Shown piece after piece: positions 1 to 7,962 of a stretch of DNA of 42,535 nt (the first letter of the stretch is position 1; each line of letters starts with the position of its first letter). Both the position numbers and the translations under genes were made by a program. The notes under the pieces are model-generated. The model made no database searches and was not told the DNA's origin. It saw nothing but the letters and a program-made list of their open reading frames with translations. The stretch comes from an uncultured Ruminococcus sp. (GTDB taxonomy: Bacteria; Bacillota; Clostridia; RUG12999): NCBI GenBank assembly GCA_902784805.1, contig CACZWD010000003.1, forward strand, positions 1-42,535, written 5' to 3'.

Positions 1-300
1 GCCGCGCTTAACGAAAAGAAAGCTGCTTCCGAGGATTTTGACTGTTCATACGAGGAGGATTGTATAGCGGAGCTTTCGGTTCTTTCTGCGGATATACACA
101 CAAAAGCCTTCAGCCTTAAAAAAGCTCTTGGGGATATTGATAAAAACGCCGATGTTTTAAAAACAGCAGAATATTATTGTAACATAATTATTCCCAAAAT
201 GCAGGCTTTAAGAGAAGCCGTTGATTCTGCCGAACAGCTTACGGAAAGAAGCGCGTGGCCGTATCCAAACTATGGCGATTTAATGTTTGGCGTAAGATAG
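1..300 (+). CDS. glnN: Glutamine synthetase type III, C-terminal end (partial)
   Basis: The first base is in frame, and 99 codons run to a TAG stop at 298-300. The gene begins outside the window. The visible part is helical and charged and ends in WPYPNYGDLMFGVR, matching the conserved WPxPxYxDLLF tail of GlnN/GSIII glutamine synthetases. These large enzymes make glutamine from glutamate, ammonia and ATP in the cytoplasm. The preceding segment (LREAVDSAEQL, then W) fits the last helices of that family. The next gene, a glutamine-dependent NAD synthetase, starts 12 bases later, so the two are probably co-transcribed and share nitrogen-assimilation logic. The catalytic core is not in the window, so the call rests on the tail alone. 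Confidence 0.8.
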   Translation, partial: AALNEKKAASEDFDCSYEEDCIAELSVLSADIHTKAFSLKKALGDIDKNADVLKTAEYYCNIIIPKMQALREAVDSAEQLTERSAWPYPNYGDLMFGVR

Positions 301-312
301 GGGAAATATAAA

Positions 313-2247
313 ATGTATGATTTTATTAAAGTCGCGGCGGCTGTTCCGAGGGTAAGTGTCGGAAACACCGTAAAAAATTCCGAAAAAATAATAAAATGCA
401 TAAAGGAAGCTAAAAAAAACAATGCAGACCTTGTGGTTTTTCCGGAGCTTTCCGTTACAGGTTATACCTGCGGCGACCTCTTTTTTCAGGAAAAGCTTCT
501 TAAAGCTTCCGATAAGGCGGTAGGGGATATTGTAAAAGAAACCGAGGAGATAACCGCCGTTTTCGGCGCGCCGGTTGTAATAAACGGCAGCGTTTACAAC
601 TGCGCGGTTGTTGCTTCGGACGGAATAATACAGGGTATTGTACCAAAAACTTTTTTGCCCAACAACAATGAGTTTTACGAAAAACGCTGGTTTTCGGCAG
701 GCTATAATTATTCGTTTGAATATTTAAATGCCGAAAAGTTTGGGCTTGAAAATTACGAAATTGTTTTTAGCAGAAATATGATTTTTGAGCTTGACGGCGT
801 AAAATTCGGCGCCGAAATATGTGAGGATTTATGGGCGCCTGTTCCGCCGAGCAGTTTTCTTGCAATTGGCGGAGCGGAGATTATACTTAATCTTTCCGCA
901 AGCAATGAAACAATATCCAAAAGAAGCTACCGCAGAAATTTGATTTTGCAACATTCGGCGTCGGCTCTTTGCGGTTATGTTTATGCCTCGGCGGGTTCTG
1001 GCGAATCAACTACCGACCTTGTATTTTCGGGGTATTCCGCTGTGGCGGAAAACGGCGTTATGCTTGCCGAAACAGAGCGGTTTATTGAAAAGGAAGGCAT
1101 GCTTTTTGCCGAAATAGATGTCGGCAGGATTCGCGCGGACAGATTGAAGCTTACAAGCTTTAAGGATTGTAAAGATATATATTTAAAAGATGAAACACCC
1201 GAAATCGTAACTATTGAAGATATTAAAATAAAAGCGGACGGAAGCACAAGAAAAGTTAATAAACTGCCTTTTGTGCCGTCCGATAAAGCCGAAAGAGGAC
1301 AGCGCTGCAAAGAAATATTTGAACTTCAGGTTGCCGCGCTCAAGAGGCGTATGGAAACGGCGGGGAATAAGCTTGTTGTCGGCGTTTCGGGCGGTCTTGA
1401 CTCAACGCTCGCGCTTCTTGTGAGCGCTATGGCTGTAAAGGAAAAGGGCGCAGGCTCCGTCACGGGCATTACAATGCCGTGCTTCGGAACTTCGGACAGA
1501 ACGTATAATAACGCTGTGGCGCTTATAAAAAGCCTCGGCGCGGAATTTAAAGAAATAAACATAAAAGACGCCTGCACGCTTCATTTTAAAGATATTGGCC
1601 ACGACGGCAAAACTCCCGATTTGACCTTTGAAAACACTCAGGCAAGGGAGCGCACACAGGTGCTTATGGATTATGCCGGAATGACAGGCGGCTTTGTTGT
1701 CGGTACGGGCGATTTATCGGAGCTTGCGCTCGGCTGGTGTACCTATAACGGCGACCATATGAGCAGCTACGGCGTAAATGCGGGAGTGCCGAAAACGCTT
1801 ATAAGGTGGATGATAGAAACTCTTGCCGAATACAATGTTTTTCCGGACAGCACGGATATTTTAAAGGATATTATTGATACTCCGATAAGTCCCGAGCTTT
1901 TGCCTCCCGGCGCGGACGGAAAAATTACGCAGGTAACGGAGGATATCGTAGGACCTTACGCGCTTCACGACTTTTTCCTTTATTATATGCTTCGCTTCGG
2001 ATTTGAGCCGAAAAAAATTTATTATCTCGCGAAGCTTGCCTTTGAGGGTGATTTTGACGGAAAGACAATTTTAAAATGGCTTAAAAACTTTTACACCCGT
2101 TTTTTCTCGCAGCAGTTTAAGCGTAGCTGTATGCCCGACGGTGTAAAAATAGGAAGTGTCTGTCTTTCTCCGAGAGGCGACTGGCGTATGCCCTCCGATG
2201 CTTCCGTATCTCTTTGGCTTAAAGAGATTGAAAAAATTAAAGAATAA
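313..2247 (+). CDS. nadE: Glutamine-dependent NAD+ synthetase
   Basis: This 644-residue two-domain enzyme makes NAD+ from deamido-NAD+, ATP and glutamine. The N-terminal nitrilase-like glutaminase domain (about 1-290) shows the Glu-Lys-Cys triad: E45 in VVFPELSVTGY, K112 in VPKTFLPN and C170 in GAEICEDLW. The C-terminal ATP pyrophosphatase domain (about 330-640) carries the P-loop SGGLDS at about 359-364 and the GTGDLSELALGW segment. Length and order match the long bacterial NadE that uses glutamine rather than free ammonia. The start lies behind GGGGAAATATAAA, 12 bases after the glutamine synthetase stop, so it is probably the second gene of that operon. A hairpin with a T-run follows the stop. 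Nothing looks damaged. Confidence 0.96.
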   Translation: MYDFIKVAAAVPRVSVGNTVKNSEKIIKCIKEAKKNNADLVVFPELSVTGYTCGDLFFQEKLLKASDKAVGDIVKETEEITAVFGAPVVINGSVYNCAVVASDGIIQGIVPKTFLPNNNEFYEKRWFSAGYNYSFEYLNAEKFGLENYEIVFSRNMIFELDGVKFGAEICEDLWAPVPPSSFLAIGGAEIILNLSASNETISKRSYRRNLILQHSASALCGYVYASAGSGESTTDLVFSGYSAVAENGVMLAETERFIEKEGMLFAEIDVGRIRADRLKLTSFKDCKDIYLKDETPEIVTIEDIKIKADGSTRKVNKLPFVPSDKAERGQRCKEIFELQVAALKRRMETAGNKLVVGVSGGLDSTLALLVSAMAVKEKGAGSVTGITMPCFGTSDRTYNNAVALIKSLGAEFKEINIKDACTLHFKDIGHDGKTPDLTFENTQARERTQVLMDYAGMTGGFVVGTGDLSELALGWCTYNGDHMSSYGVNAGVPKTLIRWMIETLAEYNVFPDSTDILKDIIDTPISPELLPPGADGKITQVTEDIVGPYALHDFFLYYMLRFGFEPKKIYYLAKLAFEGDFDGKTILKWLKNFYTRFFSQQFKRSCMPDGVKIGSVCLSPRGDWRMPSDASVSLWLKEIEKIKE

Positions 2248-2258
2248 AAAATAAACGT

Positions 2259-2290
2259 TGCCCTTCATTGTTTTTTGAAGGGCATTTTTA
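2259..2290 (+). terminator. Rho-independent terminator after nadE
   Basis: The 8-bp stem TGCCCTTC / GAAGGGCA (2259-2266 with 2277-2284) is followed by TTTTT. It sits 11 bases after the nadE stop and ends the glnN-nadE unit. Confidence 0.85.
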
Positions 2291-2401
2291 AAATAATGTC
2301 GATTGATGATGGATATTGTATTATATTATATGCATTTTAACGATATATTGTTGTAAAATCGAGGAAAATTTTGTTGAAAATTACGTTTTTTAAAAAACCG
2401 G

Positions 2402-2431
2402 TTGACGCAGAGGTGTTCACTTTGTTATAAT
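2402..2431 (+). promoter_or_regulatory. Sigma-A-type promoter of the small-protein islet
   Basis: A TTGACG -35 box (2402-2407) and a perfect TATAAT -10 box (2426-2431) are separated by 18 bases. It lies about 60 bases before the first ORF of the 2.5-4.7 kb islet and is its likely promoter. The rest of the 2291-2490 gap is AT-rich and shows nothing else. Confidence 0.75.
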
Positions 2432-2490
2432 ATAGGCGAGAATACCGGAACGGCACAGGTAAATAACAAAATTAAAAAAAGAATTTTGCA

Positions 2491-2751
2491 ATGTTATACA
2501 ATTTAACAGAAAACAAAATTAAAAAATATAACACAATGAGTTATAAAAACGAAAACGACATTATTGAAACCATCAGAAAATTGGACGAAGATTATGATTA
2601 TACAGAATTAATGCATATTTTTAAAACTAATGAAAACTTTAAAAAAGAATTTGACGTTGGGGCTGCTGCCAACGATGTTGCACTTTTTTCTTCGTATTTA
2701 GGAGCGATAAAGCCATATCATGTTACGGTAGATTTTTATACAACAAGGTGA
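2491..2751 (+). CDS. Small hypothetical protein (86 aa)
   Basis: I do not recognise this protein. It encodes 86 residues, or 71 if translation starts at the second ATG (2536, MSYKNEND). It is Lys/Asn-rich and acidic in the middle (RKLDEDYDYTEL), with no signal peptide, membrane segment or known motif. The end (DVALFSSYLGAIKPYHVTV) is the least biased part. No good ribosome-binding site precedes either ATG, so the start is uncertain. It is the first ORF behind the promoter at 2402, and its TGA overlaps the next candidate ATG (2751) by one base, which suggests translational coupling with the membrane-anchored protein that follows. It is probably a real accessory gene. Confidence 0.55.
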   Translation: MLYNLTENKIKKYNTMSYKNENDIIETIRKLDEDYDYTELMHIFKTNENFKKEFDVGAAANDVALFSSYLGAIKPYHVTVDFYTTR

Positions 2752-2759
2752 TGATTACT

Positions 2760-3341
2760 ATGAAAAAAACTTATATTTTTTGTATAATTCTTGCGGCGAT
2801 TATTATAATTGTGCCTTTATTTTATGCTGAACAGATTGTACGTTTTGTCGGCAAAACAGCTTTAAACGCAATTTTTGCGGAATTGGAACGTGAGGATAAA
2901 GAAGATGAGATAAGAATTGCCAACGGCGAACCGATATACGGCAGAGACACCTGCCTTATATGGGCGAATACATATGAGATATGGAGGCATTCAGGTGAGA
3001 AATATCTTGATATTCAAACAAAGAAAGTATTTGGTGCAATTCTCGAAGAAATAACAATATATAGAAAAATTGATAAAAAGCTGTATATTGTCGCAAGAAC
3101 AGGCTACGCTGTTATTGATGAGGACGCGTTCTGCAAAATATATGTCAATGACGAAAGTTTGTTTAATGCTAACGATCATATTATTGAGCGAATTGAGGAC
3201 GACCATATAAAGTATTTTTCTGAATATAGCAGTTTTTCGCCGACCGAAAGAAGCAACTTTGAAAAGCTTGAAAAAAAGTACGAAAAAAGGCTTGCGCGTA
3301 AGGCGGAAAAAGAAAGGAAAAAAGCTTTAAATGAAAAATAG
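2760..3341 (+). CDS. Small membrane-anchored hypothetical protein
   Basis: I placed the start at ATG 2760 because AAGGTG (2745-2750) lies nine bases upstream; an in-frame GTG at 2748 and ATG at 2751 are alternatives. The product has about 193 residues. The N-terminus MKKTYIFCIILAAIIIIV is a signal anchor or uncleaved signal peptide. The rest is a hydrophilic, presumably extracytoplasmic domain ending in a very basic Lys/Arg/Glu helix (about the last 40 residues). No family was recognised. It overlaps the start of the next gene (3331) by 11 bases, and the four islet genes look like one transcription unit. Function unknown. Confidence 0.65.
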   Translation: MKKTYIFCIILAAIIIIVPLFYAEQIVRFVGKTALNAIFAELEREDKEDEIRIANGEPIYGRDTCLIWANTYEIWRHSGEKYLDIQTKKVFGAILEEITIYRKIDKKLYIVARTGYAVIDEDAFCKIYVNDESLFNANDHIIERIEDDHIKYFSEYSSFSPTERSNFEKLEKKYEKRLARKAEKERKKALNEK

Positions 3342-3879
3342 CAGAGAGAAACGTCATATACCGGTTTTCAAAATAATGGTTTTTATAATACTCGGAGCAA
3401 TTTTAGCCGGACTATTAAGCTTATACATATATCTGCGATTAAGGACTCCGCAAAAGGACGGGCTTTTTATTCCGCCGTCAGAAAAGAAAATCGTCCGTCA
3501 GCTTAACGAGAATTATAAAGAAATGGAATATGTTAAGGATTATGCTATGTCACAGGACAGTTTTAGCTGGCTTTATTGGGATAAGAACAATGTGGAAGCA
3601 GGCAATGAAGAAATAAATGCCTCCGATGTATCGGCAGAGCTCAAAGGTAGCCTTGAAAGGTTATATAATGCAGGCTTCCGTATGATATATGATGAATATG
3701 ACGGTATAAGCTTTGAGCGTTGGCGTGATTTTACATTTCATGTAGGGCTTATATATACTGAAAATCCCGGCTATGCGGAACAAGAAATGAAAAGCAGTAA
3801 ATATTTAAGACACGTGCATTTTAAAGAAACCGGCATAGAAAACTGGTATTATTATAATTATGATTATTATGATGATTAG
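3331..3879 (+). CDS. Membrane-anchored hypothetical protein, intact copy of a duplicated pair
   Basis: The 182-residue product has a short basic N-terminus (KNSREKRHIPVFK), one membrane helix at about 12-34 (VFIILGAILAGLLSLYIYL) and an outer domain rich in Tyr, Asp and Glu that ends in repeated YYNYDYYDD. No known family was recognised. Bases 3355-3591 recur at 4442-4678 with roughly 95% identity by eye, so this is the complete parent or sister of the broken copy at 4430. The next gene (3915) shares the layout of one membrane helix, a charged stretch and a VKDY segment, and may be a distant paralogue. The function is unknown. Clostridia often carry tandem sets of such small anchored proteins. 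Confidence 0.7.
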   Translation: MKNSREKRHIPVFKIMVFIILGAILAGLLSLYIYLRLRTPQKDGLFIPPSEKKIVRQLNENYKEMEYVKDYAMSQDSFSWLYWDKNNVEAGNEEINASDVSAELKGSLERLYNAGFRMIYDEYDGISFERWRDFTFHVGLIYTENPGYAEQEMKSSKYLRHVHFKETGIENWYYYNYDYYDD

Positions 3880-4700
3880 TTTTTGTGGCTTTTGTAAATG
3901 AAATGAGTGGTACTATGCGAATAATTAAACGAATTATAATTGCTTTAATTTCCTTATTGTTGGTTGCGCATTTTGTTTATTATGTTGCTATTCCTGTCTA
4001 TATATTCCGCGGCGGCTTTAAACCTTCCGAAAGAAGGGCGGAAAGAATTTTTCGCAGAGATAAAGATATATTGATTGACGTGAAAGATTATATAGAGGAA
4101 AATAATTACGAGAGCATTCATATTGACAAGCGAGAAGGGGAATTACATATTTACCCGGAAGAAATAAGCATAGATGATGAAAAAATAAGAAATGAAATTC
4201 AGACACTTATTTTTGATAAGCATTATAACATAATAAGCAACAACGAAGGAAATGTAGATTTTCAGATTTGGGCAACGATAGATAAAGCTGTCGGCTTTGT
4301 TTTTAATCTTGACGGCAACACGCCCGACCATGATTTTATTGTAAAAACAAAGGATTTGGGCGATGGCTGGTATCTATATGATGTTGATTTTGTGAAGTGG
4401 AAGTATATGAACAAGAAATAGGTGGTTGAATGACAAAAAAGCATATACCGGTTTTCAAAATAATAGCTTTTATAATACTCGGAGCAATTTTAGCCGGACT
4501 ATTAAGCTTATACATATATCTGCGATTAAGTACTCCGCAAAAGGACGGGCTTTTTATTCCGCCTTCGGAAAAGAAAATCGTCCGTCAGCTTAACGAGAAT
4601 TATAAAGAAATGGAGTATGTCAAGGATTACGCTATGTCACAGGACAGTTTCAAATGGCTTTATTGGGATAAGAACAATATTATGATTATTATGATGATTA
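3355..4700 (+). repeat. Direct duplication (3355-3591 and 3857-3878 repeated at 4442-4700)
   Basis: Two direct repeat units lie 1087 bases apart. The first block is 237 bases at about 95% identity by eye. The second block of 22 bases (ATTATGATT...GATGATTA) is identical and abuts the first in the downstream copy only. The gene at 3915-4421 lies between the units. Confidence 0.85.
3915..4421 (+). CDS. Membrane-anchored hypothetical protein, possible paralogue of its neighbours
   Basis: ATG 3915 (MRIIKRIIIALISLLLV) gives a typical signal-anchor start with about 168 residues. Upstream in-frame starts are GTG 3885 and ATG 3903. One membrane helix (about 4-27) is followed by a charged region, RRAERIFRRDKDILIDVKDY, comparable to KKIVRQLNENYKEMEYVKDY in the flanking genes. 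A folded outer domain follows, with aromatic residues near the end (DGWYLYDVDFVKWKY). I recognise no named family. It lies between the intact and broken copies of the duplicated gene, so the duplication jumped over it or moved a copy downstream. Function unknown. Confidence 0.65.
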   Translation: MRIIKRIIIALISLLLVAHFVYYVAIPVYIFRGGFKPSERRAERIFRRDKDILIDVKDYIEENNYESIHIDKREGELHIYPEEISIDDEKIRNEIQTLIFDKHYNIISNNEGNVDFQIWATIDKAVGFVFNLDGNTPDHDFIVKTKDLGDGWYLYDVDFVKWKYMNKK

Positions 4701-4717
4701 AATTTTTGCGGCAATAA
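4430..4717 (+). pseudogene. Truncated duplicate of the 3331-3879 gene (internal deletion and frameshift)
   Basis: Bases 4442-4678 repeat 3355-3591 with about 11 mismatches. The sequence then jumps to 4679-4700, which repeats 3857-3878. Relative to the intact copy, 3592-3856 (265 bases, not a multiple of three) is missing, so the reading frame shifts after DKNN and ends in an unrelated IMIIMMIKFLRQ tail. The membrane anchor and about half of the outer domain remain. It could still be translated as a 95-residue anchored stub: ATG 4430 sits just after GGTGGTTGA and nine bases after the previous stop. Most differences from the intact copy are silent or mild, so the duplication looks recent. Confidence 0.8.
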
Positions 4718-4800
4718 AGATATATTAGTTGGCGAACATGTGCAAGAGCTTACAATTTCCGATCAAAACACGAAAGCAAAAGCTTGTATTAAAAACATAA
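4718..4800. other. Gap with a possible gene remnant
   Basis: No complete gene is seen. A plus-strand frame entered near 4709 reads KDILVGEHVQELTISDQNTK and runs on through the terminator hairpin with no start codon. It may be the decayed end of another islet gene. There is no visible ribosome-binding site. Confidence 0.3.
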
Positions 4801-4827
4801 AGCGGCGCAATTTTATTTTGCGCCGCT
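4801..4827 (-). terminator. Terminator hairpin between the islet and the catabolic operon
   Basis: The perfect 10-bp stem AGCGGCGCAA / TTGCGCCGCT (4801-4810 with 4818-4827) lies 16 bases beyond the stop of the last operon gene. On the minus strand it is followed by TTATGTTTTT. It may also stop plus-strand transcripts from the islet. Confidence 0.75.
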
Positions 4828-4842
4828 GTTCATAATATTTTA

Positions 4843-5646
4843 TTATTTTACGAGCTTTTCTCTTTCGTCTTTTTCGTTATCCCAGTTTTTGTTGTATGAG
4901 AGCATAACCGACATAACACCCGAATCGACTATTAGCTCGCTGCCGCTTATTGTCCGTGCCTTATCGGAGGACAGGAAATACGCGGAGTTAGCAATATCTT
5001 CGGGATAAGATTCCATACCGAGAGGCCAGTTCGCGCGTTTTTTTTCATAATCGGCTTCGGTATAAGCTGCCCATCGGTCATTATATACCGCACCTACAAC
5101 TATAAGATTGCTTCGTATTCCGAACTTTCCGAGTTCATAACACATATTTCTGTTTAAAACGTCAATAGCGCCTTTTGAAGCGGCATAGGTAATGCGTCCG
5201 GGCAAAGCGCGCTTACTGTGTACCGAGCCTATAAGAACAATGCTTCCGCTATGCTGCTCTTTCATAATTTTTGCGGCTTCCTGACAGCAGAAAAAATATC
5301 CTCTCGCATTGCTGTTCATAACGTGGTCATATTGTTCGGGCGTGGTGGATAATATGCTCTGATTATATCCGGGGTCCGCAGCGTTTGCTACAAGCGTGTC
5401 AAGCCTGCCGAAATCATCAAACACTTTTTTAAAGGTTTCGTGTATTTTTTCGGGATATTCGGTTTCCATAGCATAGCCCTTAACCGTAACATCTTTATAT
5501 ATATCGCCTATTTCTTTTGCTGCGGCATCGGCACTATCTTGTTTGCGGCTTGTAATGCAAACATCATAACCTTCTTCCGCGAATTTCTCTGCGACCGCAA
5601 AACCGATATTCCTTGCGGCGCCTGTAATTAAAACTACCTTTCGCAT
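4843..5646 (-). CDS. SDR-family oxidoreductase (probable sugar or polyol dehydrogenase)
   Basis: The 267-residue product has the classical short-chain dehydrogenase layout: nucleotide-binding TGAARNIGFA (8-17), NAA at 88-90, and the catalytic set S141, Y154 and K158 (GSVHSKRALPG, then YAASK). The family oxidises or reduces alcohols and sugars with NAD(P). The family alone does not define the substrate. As the last gene of a tight operon, two bases after the aldolase stop, it probably oxidises an aldose, a polyol or a pathway aldehyde. ATG 5646 follows GGAG with a seven-base spacer. After the usual SDR end (VDSGVMSV) there is a short charged tail (DNEKDEREKLVK). A terminator follows. Confidence 0.85.
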   Translation of the reverse strand: MRKVVLITGAARNIGFAVAEKFAEEGYDVCITSRKQDSADAAAKEIGDIYKDVTVKGYAMETEYPEKIHETFKKVFDDFGRLDTLVANAADPGYNQSILSTTPEQYDHVMNSNARGYFFCCQEAAKIMKEQHSGSIVLIGSVHSKRALPGRITYAASKGAIDVLNRNMCYELGKFGIRSNLIVVGAVYNDRWAAYTEADYEKKRANWPLGMESYPEDIANSAYFLSSDKARTISGSELIVDSGVMSVMLSYNKNWDNEKDEREKLVK

Positions 5647-5648
5647 AA

Positions 5649-6314
5649 TTATTCTCCCTTTATATTTTTAATGGCGCTTACATGTTCCTTTGCAAGCTCT
5701 TTAATGCCGTCAAAATCACTTTTATCAATAAGGTCGCGCCTTAAAATTGTTATTCCTGTACCGAAAGCTTTTATTCCGGCTTCCGCGTACTCCGGTATAG
5801 TCTGCGGGTTTACGCCGCCCGTCGCCATAAGCGGAATATGCGAAAGCGGAGCCGATATGTTTTGAATATAATGAAGTCCGAGGTCATCGGCGGGGAACAG
5901 CTTAACTATCTGAGCGCCGAGAGTATATGCCTTTTCGATTTCTGTGGGTGTCATAGCGCCGGGTATTGAAATCATGCCGAGGCGCAGAGTTTCTTTTATT
6001 ACTGCCTCGTTTGTGTTGGGGGATATAATGTATTTCGCGCCCGCTTCGTATGCCGCCCTGACTTGCTCAACTGTTAAAACGGTTCCTGCGCCGACATATG
6101 CGTGTCCGTCCGCCGCTTCAATCATTTTTTTGATTGTTTTTACATTTTTTTCTATGCAGTCCGGCGCGGATTGGTCAAAAGTGCTTTCGATAAAACGCAC
6201 ACCGCCTTCTGTTACCGCTTTAACACATGCTTCAATTTTGTCAAGAGGAATACGTCTCGCGATTACAACAAGTTTTTTTTCAAAAAGTTCATTTAACATA
6301 TCCATTATAACCAT
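5649..6314 (-). CDS. KDPG/KDPGal-type 2-keto-3-deoxy acid aldolase
   Basis: The 221-residue class I aldolase resembles the Eda/DgoA family, which splits 2-keto-3-deoxy sugar acids (usually 6-phosphorylated) into pyruvate and an aldehyde. The Schiff-base lysine is K138 in QIVKLFPA, with E43 (FIEST), GAGTV at 76-80, SPN at 98-100 and PGAMTPTEI at 118-126. The segment that reads ETLRT in E. coli Eda is ESTFDQ here, so an arginine near the substrate is missing and a different or non-phosphorylated substrate is possible. The start overlaps the dehydratase stop by 10 bases. AAGGAG is close to ATG 6314; ATG 6305 is an alternative. It very probably acts directly after the upstream dehydratase. Confidence 0.88.
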   Translation of the reverse strand: MVIMDMLNELFEKKLVVIARRIPLDKIEACVKAVTEGGVRFIESTFDQSAPDCIEKNVKTIKKMIEAADGHAYVGAGTVLTVEQVRAAYEAGAKYIISPNTNEAVIKETLRLGMISIPGAMTPTEIEKAYTLGAQIVKLFPADDLGLHYIQNISAPLSHIPLMATGGVNPQTIPEYAEAGIKAFGTGITILRRDLIDKSDFDGIKELAKEHVSAIKNIKGE

Positions 6315-7960
6315 GTCGCTCCTTTCGCTGTTGATGAAACATTTCTGGCAAAAAGCCTTAAGAAGGGTTTGAATTTTTCTTCCTGAAGCTTCCAGTCTGT
6401 TTCGGATAAACGTTTTTCAATTTCTTCATCACTTACATTTAAAGTTATTTCTCTGTTTTTAACGTCAATATGAATTTTGTCGCCGTTACGTATTGCTGCA
6501 AGCGGACCTTTTATGGCAGCTTCGGGAGCTACATAGCCAATGCTGAGTCCGCTTGTGCCGCCGGAAAAACGACCGTCCGTTATAATGGCAACCTTATCAT
6601 GTATGTCCATACCGGCAACTTCTTTCTGGAAGGCAAAAGCTGTCGTTCCGAAACGTCCTTTTGGTCCAAGATAATTTATAACTATTGCGTCTCCCGCGGC
6701 AATATCTCCGTTGCGAAGAGCCTTTATTGCGTCGTCAACCTCTGAAAAAACTTTTGCTTTGCCGTCAAATACCATAAGATTTTCAGGCACGGCGGCAGTT
6801 TTTAAAATCGCTCCTTCCGGGGCAATATTGCCTTTTAAAACCGCGATTCCACCATCACTTGAAATTGGATTGTTAAGAGGATGAATAACATCTTCGTCAT
6901 AAACCACGGCGTTACGGTAATTTTCTTCAAGAGTTTTTCCGTTGATTGTTTTGCAATCCTTATTTAAAAGAGGCAAAAGCGTTTTCATAAGAGCTTTCAT
7001 ACCGCCTGCCCGCTCAAAATCGTTAAAATAATATTTTCCGTTCGGGGCTATTGCTGTAATAAGCGGTATTTTGTGCGACACTTCATCAAAGAAGCTCCAC
7101 CAATCTCTGTCAATACCCGCTTCGTGAGCAATAGCGGGAATATGCAAAAGAAGGTTTGTCGAACCTGCTATGGCAGTATCGGTTATAATTGCGTTTTCTA
7201 TTGCCTTTTCCGTTATAATATCTCTTGCCGTTATGCCTTTTTTAACCATTTCCATAACATATTTGCCGGACTCATACGCTGCTCTGCCAAGCCGTTTATC
7301 GGTAGCGTTTATTGTAGCGTTTCCGGGCACTGTCATTCCTAACGCTTCGGCAATACAGCACATACTGTTGGCGGTTGTCATTGAGCCGCAGGCTCCCGCT
7401 CCGGCATGAGCGCAGGAAACCATACATGAAAATTCTTCATGGCTGACTTTTCCCTGCATAACTTTTCCGACTGTTGTAGAAACTTCGGTAAGCCCGATTT
7501 CACGTCCCTTATAAAAGCACAGAGGCATATATCCGCCCGTTACAATAACTGTCGGTATATTAAGTCTTGCCGCCGCCATAAGCTGTCCCGGAACTATTGA
7601 ATCGCATGTGCCGAGAAGAACCATACCGTCAAACATATTAGCCTCGACATTAAGCTCAATTTCATCTGCGATAAGGTTGCGGCTCGGCAGCTCAATATAG
7701 CGGGGGTCTTTAAGTACCATACCGTCGCAAATACCTGTTGTTACAAGCTCAAACGGCAAACCGCCGGCTTCACGTACTCCGTCCTTTACACGCTGCGCGA
7801 TTTCTTTAAGATGTACGTGCCCGGGATTGTATTCGTTCCACGAATTTACAATCGCGATATACGGTTTTTTTATTTCGTCCTCCGAATACCCCATACCATA
7901 AAGAATACCGTCTCTTTTTACACTTCCGACTCCAAATTCCCATTTACTTCTCTCAAACAT
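6305..7960 (-). CDS. IlvD/EDD-family sugar-acid dehydratase
   Basis: The 551-residue protein belongs to the dihydroxy-acid / 6-phosphogluconate / aldonic-acid dehydratase family, which removes water to give 2-keto-3-deoxy acids using an Fe-S cluster and Mg2+. Likely cluster cysteines are C78 (ICDG, the position used in EDD), C119 (GTCDS) and C191 (ACGSMTTAN). The first IlvD cysteine is G47. E102 in IADEIEL and the GRFSGGTSGLSIG segment with the catalytic serine are present. The metal-binding CDK lysine, carboxylated in characterised members, is Ser121. Because the next gene is a keto-deoxy acid aldolase, a catabolic sugar-acid role is far more likely than valine synthesis. ATG 7960 lies two bases after the kinase stop, behind GAAAGGAAATTAAAA. 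Confidence 0.9.
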   Translation of the reverse strand: MFERSKWEFGVGSVKRDGILYGMGYSEDEIKKPYIAIVNSWNEYNPGHVHLKEIAQRVKDGVREAGGLPFELVTTGICDGMVLKDPRYIELPSRNLIADEIELNVEANMFDGMVLLGTCDSIVPGQLMAAARLNIPTVIVTGGYMPLCFYKGREIGLTEVSTTVGKVMQGKVSHEEFSCMVSCAHAGAGACGSMTTANSMCCIAEALGMTVPGNATINATDKRLGRAAYESGKYVMEMVKKGITARDIITEKAIENAIITDTAIAGSTNLLLHIPAIAHEAGIDRDWWSFFDEVSHKIPLITAIAPNGKYYFNDFERAGGMKALMKTLLPLLNKDCKTINGKTLEENYRNAVVYDEDVIHPLNNPISSDGGIAVLKGNIAPEGAILKTAAVPENLMVFDGKAKVFSEVDDAIKALRNGDIAAGDAIVINYLGPKGRFGTTAFAFQKEVAGMDIHDKVAIITDGRFSGGTSGLSIGYVAPEAAIKGPLAAIRNGDKIHIDVKNREITLNVSDEEIEKRLSETDWKLQEEKFKPFLRLFARNVSSTAKGATWL

Positions 7961-7962
7961 TT

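Noticed and set aside
6305-7960. Dihydroxy-acid dehydratase of branched-chain amino acid synthesis
   Set aside because: No other ilv gene is nearby, the metal and cysteine pattern differs from IlvD, and it overlaps a keto-deoxy acid aldolase gene.
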